From assembly GCA_030549495.1 (NCBI GenBank), contig JAUIRK010001039.1:434001-498000 (forward strand): a stretch of 64,000 nucleotides of DNA, given 5' to 3'. This document shows positions 1 through 13,000 of this stretch, in pieces. The notes beneath the pieces are model-generated. The model did not search any database, was not told the DNA's origin, and saw only the letters and a list, made by a program, of their open reading frames with translations. Position 1 is the stretch's first letter. Each line of letters opens with the position of its first letter. Both the position numbers and the translations under genes were made by a program. This stretch comes from Nectonema munidae (taxonomy: Eukaryota; Nematomorpha; Nectonematoida; Nectonematidae).

Positions 1-435
1 TTTTTCATACTTTCTTCCAAATCATCTCCACATCTCATTTTTGCCTTCCTATTTTCCTTTTACCTGCTCATCGTATGCTTTCCTTATTTTCTCATATTTT
101 TTCCTTCTCAGCACGTGTTCATTCCATCTCATTTTGTTCTTTTCGATTACATCTATCACACTCGTCATTACTTTTGTTCTTCGTCTTATTTCTTTATTCC
201 TGATTCTATCTCTTCTTGTTACATTTAACATCATTCTCAGCATTTTCATTTCAGACACTTCCAACTTGTTCTTTTCTTTCTTTTTCAGACACCAACATTC
301 TGAACCGTAAGTTATGACTGGTCTCACTATGGCTAAATACACTTTGGCTTTCAGTTTCATTGGCAGCTTTTTATTGTTTAAAAGAAACTTCTTTCCATTT
401 TGCCCAACTTTAGCCTAATTATTTGGCCATTTCTT
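1..435 (-). mobile_element. LINE retrotransposon, 3' end of reverse-transcriptase ORF (fragment)
   Basis: The minus strand encodes the region after the catalytic RT core. Reading leftward it has KVGQNGKKFLLNNKKLPMKL, then VRPVITYGSECW, then KMLRMMLNVTRRDRIRNKEI. The pattern 'vvRPvllYGsEcW ... L.vaEmrmLRwm.gvtr.DriRn' is characteristic of the C-terminal part of many LINE polymerases. Frame 49-360 is open; the frame continues to the window edge across stop codons. An immobile remnant. The exact clade (RTE-like is likely) is inference. It abuts the Tigger remnant head to tail. Confidence 0.75.
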
Positions 436-479
436 CAGCCTAATTAGGATTAATTAAATATCGAGCAAATGAAGGATTT

Positions 480-1431
480 TCCAAAATAGCATTTTTCTCT
501 GATAAACATTTGTTTTTGTTAACACAATTTTCTTCCAAAATATTCTGTCTAAACAAAACGTTCCAACTAATTTTAAGGTAATTGATTCTACCGATATCCA
601 TACATTTGCTAAAGCATAAATCATCTGTTTGAGGTTAAATTGTTTTATGAAATTCTAAAACATTTCTCTTAGAATTAACTACTATTAGCTAACGGAGTAT
701 TCTATTGTCTAAAAGTTGGATTAATGAAGTACAGTTTGGTGGAAGAAAAATGGAACAAACATTATTTTTTACTAAAAGTTCTTCTTTTGGATGTGCAGAA
801 CAATGCCCAAAAGAAGAACTATTTTACAGTTGGCATCTAAGACCAGATAATTACAATGCGTCCTTGCTTTATCAACAAAATAATTTTCAAACCACTCTAA
901 TGTCATTTTACGATAATTACAGGAAAATTAGACATTCCTTTAAAAGCACGGGGGTACTTTTTCCAATGACCAATAATTTACACACATGGGTTCCTGCAGC
1001 ATTAGAACAGGCTAACACAGTAACACGTTCTTTTGAGGTCTTGAAGCCTGTTGGTTAATCTGCTTCCTCACTTGTAATGGATTTCTTTGGCAAGCATTTC
1101 CAGTACAATGCTGTTGCATTGTAAATTTGATAAGGAGTTAAGTTTTCTTCAGAAACCAACTTGATAAATTCTTCAACAAATTTATATGCAGAATCTTTAT
1201 CACCTGAACGTTTTTCTCCGCTAATTAAACGAAACTTCAAACCATGTCTTGCTTTAAATCGTTGTAGCCATCCTTCAATGTATTCACCACTTTTCTGTAT
1301 ATTCAATTCATTGTTGAATTTTTTAGCCTGTTCTCTTATCATTTCACTAGACATTGCAACACCTTCACTTTCTCAAAGCTTTTCAAACTTAATGTAACAT
1401 GCTTTCTTTTAGTAGAACTATTGGAACTCAT
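480..1431 (-). pseudogene. Tigger/pogo (jerky-like) transposase, inactivated
   Basis: A DNA-transposon transposase read on the minus strand. It starts at 1431 with MSSNSSTKRKHVTLSLKSFE, the usual jerky/Tigger N-terminus. After an internal deletion that removes most of the first helix-turn-helix it resumes with the CENP-B-type DNA-binding domain (GWLQRFKARHGLKFRLISGE, about 1290-1200). The catalytic domain follows: [17 protein letters not shown] (about 1040-990), LEWFENYF (about 905) and LPPNCTSLIQLLDN (about 745-705), with LKQMIYALANVW near 620. Several changes kill it: the usual 'YNADETGL' lacks its Asp-Glu (YNATALYWKC), the second catalytic Asp region is frameshifted, and at least one stop interrupts it near 1053. 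The plus-strand open frame 705-1058 is only its antisense. Confidence 0.85.
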
Positions 1432-1689
1432 TTAATGTTTTAATCAAAAACAAACAATTTCAAATTAATTTTTTTTTGAATTAATTAAATTTATTTTAAA
1501 ACAAATAATTTTTACTTAACTTACAAATTTTAGAATCAAATTTTACTTCAAAGTAGTCAAAAAAACTGGTGTTGAAAAAGTTGTAAAAAAGTGAAAAATA
1601 TAAAAAAAATTAAAATAATAAATATTTTAAAAATATTTATAAAATTTTTGAATTATTCATTTCCGGATTATTCTAATTAAAAGGTCCAA

Positions 1690-1823
1690 TTAACCGGTTA
1701 TCGACCACAGTCGACATATGTCGACTTTACAAAAATAAAATCGTCTGCGTTTATCAATGCTCTTTAAAACAAATCTTCTGCTTTACATTAGATATCGTCT
1801 GATTATTCTGGTCGTCGGGTTAA
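1690..1823 (+). mobile_element. piggyBac-like MITE, family A
   Basis: A 134-bp element bounded by TTAA on both sides. The left end is TTAACCGGTTATCGACC and the right end, read inverted, is TTAACCCGACGACC. The interior holds TCGACATATGTCGA and three TCGTCTG-type motifs (AATCGTCTGCGTTTA, AATCTTCTGCTTTA, ATATCGTCTGATTA). TTAA targets and CCC/CCG ends are typical of piggyBac. Close relatives lie at 14785, 15303 and 61814. Confidence 0.7.
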
Positions 1824-4325
1824 AAATAACAATGATAAAGCACTGAAAAAGTAAATAGGAAAATTACTCTTGGAATAGTAAATTAGAAAGTTAAGCATTG
1901 ATTTGCTTTTTGTATTAATTAATATTATTATTACCAAAAAGGGGAAATAAATTGTAGATAAAATTATATGATAGGACATTTTAATCAAGTTACTTTACCA
2001 TACATTAAACCTTTTTTACTCGGCTGATAGTTTTAATTGTGTATAGAAGTTAAAAATTTGATTTAAAATTAAACTTACCAAAACCGTCTTTTTTACCTAA
2101 AAATGTTTAAAAAAAATATATGATATATTAGAAGAAGAATATCTAAAAAAGTAGATGATAACTCAGTATATTTACTATATCATTGGAGATGATGAAGAAA
2201 TATTTTACTTGATCGCTAAAGAAGCCATTTTCAATTTTTTTGAAAATATGAGGATTTTCGTTTTTTTGATTCCATGCTAAAAACGCTTTTGTCTCAAATT
2301 TTTCCTTTAAATATACTTTTCTTAGTTCGGTTTTGCTGTATTTGGCTTCGCTTTTGACGTATGGAGCAGGGGTGTGCGTCTATTTTGAGTGCTTGTCATA
2401 ATTTATATAAAATATTCTACTTAGATTTATTGCAGTATTTGCTAAGTTTATACCAAAAAAATATAATTTATCATCATAAGTCCCTGCTGTAACTTGATCA
2501 AAAGCATTTTATTCCGCGCTAATGCGTTTATTGATAACGCTATTTTTTGTATCTTGTTTCCGTGATGGTCAATTCACTTTTACACCATTTTTGCATTCTT
2601 TCCCTATATTATTATTTCTTCTTTAGTTCATAAAAGAAACTTATTGGTGATAGATTGCCTTCTTATTTTGTTCAGCAGGACATTTGACGAGTTTATAATA
2701 ATAGAAATAATTCCAAGTCAAAAAATTTGTTTTATATATTTTACATAACCACATAGTGGGTATACGTATGGAGGCATTTTTATGTATTGGAAAGAACTAA
2801 TCTTTACTTTTAACTATAGTTGTGTCTCTACTATTTCCGTCTTAAAAATAAGGATCATCATTTATGTTTACACTTCATTCATCTTTCTACTTACTTACTC
2901 GATGCGATACCTACACGCTTTTATTTGTTTTTTTTCGCATAATAAATTATGTTATGTTTTACAAAAAATATCTTTAAAATTAAAATTAAAAAGTTTTAAA
3001 TTAGTAAGTTTACTAACTAAGAAATTGACAAGTGAGGCAACGAACTAAAAATTTAAATCTTTTTAAATATAAATTAAAAAAAGTTTTTATAATAAATTTC
3101 AAGTTACCATTTCAATTAGTAAAATAAAATTAAAAAAAAATAAACTTCATTTTACTACATTAATTACTATTAACTTTTGTTAATTTTTTATTAGTTTGTC
3201 TTTGAGTCATGACTGTAAAGCAGTTAGACAATAAAGTCAATTTTTTCAATTTATGCTTTGTCATTGTTAAAAAAATTTTTTTTTTATTTTTTCTTCCTAA
3301 ATTATTTATATGGTATTTTTGTCACATTTTTGAAATTTGTTTAAATCCTCTTAAGCTCAATTTGGCACCTGTGTTGCCAAAATTATTTTGATTGATTCAA
3401 ATTCCTAAGATTTACTTTAAGCCTCGGTGTTTTAAGTGGCAAAACTGTGACAAAAAAATTAAATAAAACCGCATATATAAAGTCAAAATGTATAAAGAAT
3501 TTAAATTATCACAAAAAAAGCTTTTTGGCAAAATAGGTAATTTTAGCCGGTTCGTCGACTCATAAACTATTTTACATTTTAATATAATTCGTGTTCTTGG
3601 TACAATTTGCATTAAAAATTGAACAACTTTTTTTTTATTAATTTTCAATAAAGAATACATATTTTCATAAAGTTTTTTTTATGTAATATTTCCATTTTAA
3701 AATGTTTTTTTATGTTTTGGTCAATATTTTTTTCTGATCAATTTTTTATTTAGTAAAGTGTCAAAAATTCGAAAATTTTGTATCAATTTTTAACTGCCCT
3801 AAGCTTGAGATTGAACTAAAATAATTTTGTCCATTTTTTTGCCATCCTTTTCACACTCGTATTTTAAAAGAATTTTATCATTTTAAGCAATCAAGCCTTT
3901 TAGAAACGGACATTTAGGTTTAATGGCGTTAAGTCTAATAACAAGATGGCAATCTTATTTTTAGTGCTGATGTTTTTAGCTTGTAAATAACATTGTATTA
4001 GCAGATTATATCTAAAGATATGATTAGAATTCGTTCCACTAAAATCAATATTCGTACGTTTCAAGTGTTTATAAAGTTGGAGACATTAACAAACTCGCAA
4101 TCATTTATAACTGATATACGATCCAACCTTATAAACTAAATAATGACTGAATCGCAGTTCGTTTCTGAAACTATTAACTGGACACGTGTCTTGAATTTGG
4201 TTCGCCTTATATAGAAGCATGAGAAATGAAAATCTTGCAGGTTTTTCAAAGACAAATCACTTGCATACCTTACTTACTATAGTTCTTATAATAATCATGT
4301 AAGTTGATGAATTGTAAAGAATTAG
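1824..4325. other. AT-rich intergenic stretch, nothing recognised
   Basis: Short open frames here (for example 2782-3048 and 3209-3391) are low-complexity, Phe/Ile/Leu-rich translations of T-rich DNA, with no domain, splice pattern or repeat that I recognise. Confidence 0.5.
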
Positions 4326-4333
4326 AAAGAGCA

Positions 4334-4465
4334 GGTAATGTTGCACTATCCGTGCATCGATAGATAAACGCTACTATCGATAAAAAGCCAATTGCATAGT
4401 GCATCGATAAAAAGCCAATTGCATAGGAAAGACGTTTATCGACGCACGGATAGTGCAACATTACC
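4334..4465. mobile_element. Hairpin MITE with 8-bp target duplication (hAT-like)
   Basis: Near-perfect inverted ends: GGTAATGTTGCACTATCCGT at 4334, complemented at 4446-4465. Between them ATCGATAAAAAGCCAATTGC occurs twice in tandem. AAAGAGCA flanks the left end (4326-4333) and recurs at 4467-4474 with one extra A, which fits an 8-bp hAT target duplication. The whole element can fold into one hairpin. No coding capacity. Confidence 0.65.
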
Positions 4466-4477
4466 AAAAGAGCACAC

Positions 4478-6519
<2,042 letters not shown>

Positions 6520-6640
6520 TTAACCCTTTGCTGGCCAATTTGAAAGCTCTGTTCAAAGAAATCAGAATATTCTGCTTTAAATATTTTAAAAAAAGAAAGC
6601 GTACAATTAGTCTTCAAATTTATCGTCCTCAACGCGTTAA
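6520..6640. mobile_element. Possible TTAA-flanked MITE (piggyBac-like)
   Basis: Starts TTAACCCTTTGCTGGCCAAT and ends CGTCCTCAACGCGTTAA (inverted: TTAACGCGTTGAGGACG). The ends resemble each other and the piggyBac-like MITEs elsewhere in the window only loosely. The interior has ATTCTGCTTTAAATATTTT, recalling the shared core of those elements. A diverged member or a chance match. Confidence 0.4.
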
Positions 6641-7091
6641 AGTTGTAAAAAAGTTAAGAATTACGATATATCAATGAATTGTAAACGTTATATTTTGCAC
6701 ATATGCAAACATCATCGTCATAGCAAAACCGCCCTATTCAACTTCATTCATCGTTATACTTCATCTACAAGCAAAGATGGAAATGGAACACAAATTTGTT
6801 CTTCAAATCATAAAGTTGAAAAAATTTGAAAAAAAACAAAATTTTGCTAAGAAATAATAATTTTTAAATGAGAAACTTGAAGTTGTAAAAAGTAATTGAA
6901 AAGATAATTGAATAAACACTAATATAAACTGCCTTTCTATTTTCATATTGTTCGGGTGTCAAAGTGATGTTGTTGTGATTAAGTTGAGTGATATGAATTT
7001 GGACTCATTTTCGTTAAAATATTTTAACTTTTTCAAAAAATGATTAATTTTTTGTGTGCTTTCATTTTTAGAGAAATCATTAAGGGACACA

Positions 7092-10000
7092 ATGATAGAA
7101 TGCTTGGAAAAATTGTCGAAATTTTTCTTCAACTACTTCAACACAATTTACTTTGTAAGATTTTTTATTTAGTTTGATAGTTGTATTTTCGTATATGCAA
7201 GCATCCATATAGGCCATCTGTTTTCTCTATATCGCTTACATTTTATTACTTTATGGTGTAATCAAATGGATTGGCTGGAGATAAGATAGCTGTTCAAATC
7301 CCTTCTTCAAATCGGGATCAATCTGCCTTAGAAGATGAAATTGAGACAAAATTGACTCCAGTCTAACTTCACTAGGCAAAATCACCTTTATCAAACAAAC
7401 TCTTACTGACTTTTAGCAAAATGACCTTACAAAACAACTACCAAAGGAAATTCTCTTAAAATACTCTTTGGGATACCCCATAATTCTTAAGATTCCAAAG
7501 TGTGTTTGCACAACTTTGTGTTACTAATTTTTTCAACTTAAGTATTCGTTAGGTTGTACATGTATGTATGTGATAAATATTTGTTTGATTTTTTCTCTAG
7601 ATGTATTTATTTTCTAATTAATAGTTATCTTGTTCCAAAAAATTGCGGTAACACGTAAATCCATGTCTATAGACTGAACTCTGTCCCTTTTTATCTTTTC
7701 AATGCAAAGTCTAATTCCACTTTGCCCCTATGCCACATGACTTTTTGCGATTTATTTTGTGTAAATCTTCAAGTATACACATTGATATATAATAATTCCT
7801 AATTAACCAATACTAACACGTAAATTACGATTGACTTTTGTATTTTCGACAAATTATCGCTTACACGACAAATCAATCCGCGTAAATGGACTGTGAACCA
7901 AAGTATGGCGTGGATAAAGGAAGCAATATTATAATTCTCATCTCCATGACAGCCATTCTTACTCTTTTTTGAATAGCGCAAAGTGATGTTGGTCTTACCA
8001 GAGTTTATACATCCTTCCTTTACGATATCCGGTTGTTCCGTTAACACAAAAAATTTCACACATTTTCCTCAAACTCATCCATCCTCTTTGAATTCCAAAC
8101 TTCTAAACAATCATCTGCTTGTATAATGTATATAAATCGCAAATAAATACTCTGTTCTAGCACTTGTTAAGGTTTTTCCCCTTCAATTTACAAAGTTCGC
8201 TTTCACCACCTTCATCTTTGGCATATATATACATATATAATATATATTCTGAATTAATTCGTACGCCCTGCGTTGACATTTTTTACTTAGAAACGGAAAT
8301 TAAAGACTCTATCTTCTCCTTGGAGTAATAAATGTTCAAACAAAGATCGAAATTTATGGCAACCTTAAATTAATAATAATAAAAAAAAGTATAATATTTT
8401 ATTTGTTGAATATTTAGTGTTCCTTGCCTATTAATAATAATAATGGGGGATACGGCCATCCAATGATTTTCCACATCCAAATAATGTTTTAGTTTTTCCA
8501 AAATTGTATTTATATGCCTCAAATCGGCTTCCACCAAATAAATATTTCGAATGCTAACCTGAAAAGTTGAAAAATTTTGAACAAAAACCCTCAAACGACC
8601 TATTGGAAAGGGAAGACGTCTATAATGCGGCAACAAGTACAAAATAATTTTTAGAGGAATGAGGAATTAGATTGTGGATTCTAATGTTCACGAGAAAATA
8701 GAATACAGGATATGAACACGAACAAAGAAGTAAAGCTAATCTTTAAATAACTTTTCTCATTGTTTCTTGATTCCTTTTGAAAATAAGAAATACGATGAAT
8801 CTCCAAGCGCTGTGATCACCAAATGATCAAAACCACTTAGCAAAAAATTATGCTTTAATTTCGTCTGTTTTACTTCTTTGAAAATATTTTAGCGAGTGAT
8901 AATAATCCAATCTCCCTCTCTTTTTCAAGCTCTTTTGCACCGTAATCTCAGCAATAACTATCAGCAAAATGGAAGGAGGAACTTACAGCGAATACGCAGT
9001 CGTCCTTGACTTCTTGGATGTAGCTCATTTTGATCCGCTCTTCAAAACCACACTCATCGTGAGCCTGGTCACTCTTTTACTCTGCCTCTTCGGATACTTT
9101 TGCTCACACTACGAAAATAAGTTTCTGGTCCTCATCGTAAGTCTTGCTTTCTTACAAGTATCAACTTCTGGTTCTCCAACTTTGTTTTAGAGACTAAGAT
9201 AAACCTTACTTGCACAAAATGGCCGTAAACAAAATCTCCCATCTCATAATACGTCACAAATACCTACATGAAAGTGTAAGCAAAGTGTCAGAGTAGTAAT
9301 TAAACAACTATAACTAACTCAATCAATCATAACTATACACTGGTAAAAAAAAGTAGTAATATTTACTACACTATATAGTAATCACTATTGTCCAGATTTT
9401 TACTACCTTTTCTAGTAAATTTACTTTTTATTAAATACAACTCTTTGTAGTAAATTAACTATGTAAATTAGTAAAAAGTCGTTATTGTCCAGAATTTTAT
9501 TACCCTGTCTAGTAATTCTACTTACTGTTAATTACAACTCTTACTAGTAAATTAACCATGTGTACTGGTAGTAAACCTGTCAATCTCTCAGTTGATTTTT
9601 TACCCTCCTTTTCATGGTAGTTTTTTTAGTTCTTCTATTTTTGAAAATCTATCTTCAGCTTGGGAAATATAAAAAAAGTTCATTAACATCAATATTTTTA
9701 TCATTTAAAAACATTTTCGTTTTGTTAACGCATAATTATAAAAAATATATTTTTATAAATATAAAGTTATTTATAAAAAAGATTTTCTAATTACATTTCT
9801 TCCTACAAAAATCCACAACTCGAAGATACTCCAACTTATGTGAAAAATTTACTCCCACAAACCCCTGGTACAAAACAAAGTTAAAAATTAACAAAGTTTT
9901 ATTTAGAATTTAGATATGTTAAAAGCCACCAAAAAAATAAAAATTAATAATGAAGTTCTAAGCGTTTTGTTTCCAGCAAATAATATACTTTTAAAACTTT

Positions 10001-13000
10001 TCCATCTTTTTTAGATACTTTTAAGTCAAGAAGAATTTCAATAAGATGTAGAGTTTTTTTGAGCTCTTTAACATATTCCAAGTTGAAAACAAAAAAAGAA
10101 GCAAAAAATCCAAGAAAAGATTATACAATATTTTTAGCAGAAAAAAGAAACACATTTTCAATAAAAAGTGAAAACAAATTATCATTTTCATGAAAATTTT
10201 TTAGACATACAACACAAAACGCAGAAAAAACTTGCTTTTCACCTATTATAAAAAGTTTGCTGAAGCTTTCTTTAAAAAAAAAATGGTAATAGCAATAATG
10301 TCTTCATTTCTTTATGACCTTAAAACAAAAAATATATATCTTAAGAAAAAAAAATAACAAGATTTACTTGTTTCATTGGGAATCTTCAAAACTTCTTTAA
10401 AAAATATTGGTAAATTTTTTTGCTTATTAACATAATTTATTACTATATCGTAATACTTTGTTAACTTTATTTTTAATTTATCTTCAAAATTTAAATCTAC
10501 CATAATGGGTTTGAGATTCAAAAATTCATCCATAAACTAAATTGAAAGTATAAAAGGGTTCTTAAAGTAATCAAAATATTAAAAAATTACCCGATTGTAG
10601 TCACTTAAAAATAAATATTTATTAATAAATTCTTTGAGATCAATTTTTTTTGAGCAAATAAACGCAATACTTGTTAAAAGTAATAAGAAAAAGACAAGTG
10701 AAGAGTTTATATAACAAAATAGGCACTAAGCCAAAAAACAGTTAAACCCACATATGACACACCGACTTTACGTTTATCGCTCCAAAACATTGAAATATGA
10801 AAACAAATAAATTAAAGGAATTATTATAACAATTAACTAACAAATTTAAAAAACTTACGCCAAAAATTTGAGAAAGAGTAAAGGCAAGCCTAAATTTCAT
10901 CATAGAGACTGATGAGAGTTAAATTGTTGATTTAGATATAATATAAATATATCTAACACAAGGACAACAGAGCTAGAGAAAGATTTGTGCATGATTCAAC
11001 GTGAGAAGCGAGATGTGAAATTTGTCATCTGTTCAATCAATCATAAATATCAAGGCATTTTTTACTATGCTGTGCGATGCGGGTAGTAAAAACTGCGTTT
11101 AACGTGCTAATACCATTTTAAGTTGTAATTCTTACTATCTTTTTTTACCAGTGTATGAATATCTAATTCAATCCCCCATTGAATAAATGAATAACCAGTT
11201 TTTTCGATATTTACCTTATTCTTCTTAAGCACGGTTTCGTCGTTATTTTGAGATTCATTTTTTACGCAATCACATATGTTGTAGAATTTTTTTACAACAT
11301 ATGTGACATAGAAAGAAGAAGAATTTATTTAGTAGTAAGAGTACAAAAATTAATTTGATACATTTTTAAAACAAATCAAAAAACGCACTTTATAAATATT
11401 CATTAAAAACAGGGTAAGTGCAGGACATAATTGAACAAATATTTATATTCATTTTAACCCATTAAGTCGCAATGCTCCCATTTTGGAACATAAGTAATTT
11501 CATCTTCGTCTGCTTTTTTCAATGACTTTGAATATAAATCGTCTGCGTTTTTTTAGATATCGTCTGATTCCTATGGTACTTAATGGTTTAAGTTAGTTTA
11601 TACATAAAGGGTTAACTCTTATAATAATTGATTAAAAAGATGTTTGACGAAAATGTCGGTTTCTAATTAATTTCTTAAAAAATGACATTTAACCAATCAA
11701 ATAGGGGTATAAAATAATACTTTAATTGAATCCATATGTGTTAATGTTAAATTATATTTAATAAATATCAATTTATAAATATATGTGTATTCACAGAAAT
11801 CGAATTTGAGTGATAACTAAAAACAGATAAGATAATTTAGTATAAATATTTTAACTTTTACAAAAAATAAATAATTTTTATGTGCTTTCATTTTTAGAGA
11901 AATCGTACAGATAATAGATAATAGATTTTTTTACAGATAATACTAAAAAAGTTATATAATAAACAGATAAGATAATTTAGTATATTTGTATATTAATATT
12001 TAGCATAAATTTGTGTATATACAATTTTTTTGCAAATTCGATCAATATATTCATTTCAATATATTCCAATTAAATAGTAAATTTTAAAAAATTTACAAAT
12101 TTAATTAGAAAGCTTTCATTTTTCTCATTTGGCAGTGTAATTCAAAATTTATTATTCAAATTTATTCATATTTAATATGTTGATTATTATTTATTGACTT
12201 TTCAATTTGATTACCTTAGTTTTTAAAGGAATTTAAACTTTTGTTTCAATCAATAGAATTTTGAAAAGAATTAAATTGAAAGGATTGAAAAAGGTTTTTT
12301 GATAATTTATATCCATTTTATAAAGATTCAAGTTTGTGCAACTTATCCAAAGCCATATATTTAAAGCACAAAAAGTAGGAATCATGACTTAATTAAAACA
12401 AACTACATATTTAGATCCATCCTTTCAAACAAACTACAAACGAATTTCACTAACGTGAATGCTATTGCGTTTCTCTTATTTATCTAATATGAAATATTAT
12501 TGATTGAAAAACTTGGAGTAATCTTTTCTTCTTTGCCTTTTCTAGTATCTTGTTCTGACCTCAGTTCTTCTACTCCTTCATATCATCATTATTTCCAAAA
12601 CAATACGAATCCAAACTAAGGTATGCTTTTGCCATTTACCTCTTTTCCACCTGTCCTGAATCCTTTTTCTTATCGAGAGACGAAGTTTCATTGGTTGTGC
12701 TTATTAAAAAGAATAAAATAGTTAAACAAATATTTCATAATATTGGGGATATCCGCTAAAATTCAAAATCCCATATTTGAGAATTCTATTCAAAAATTTG
12801 CACAAACACCCTATTTTCTCTTGTCAGCTTCGCAAGGAAAAATTTAATTTAAATTTTCTTTATTTAATAGTAATATAGCTAAAAAGCTTGCATTTGTAAA
12901 ATGTATTCATCATCATATCATTCATAGAAATTAATCCACTTTCCATATATTTCTTTATAAAATTGAAAAAAGATCCAAAAAGCGAATAAACTTTTTTTTT

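Noticed and set aside
705-1058. A 117-residue plus-strand protein
   Set aside because: It is antisense to conserved Tigger transposase blocks and begins with TTG.
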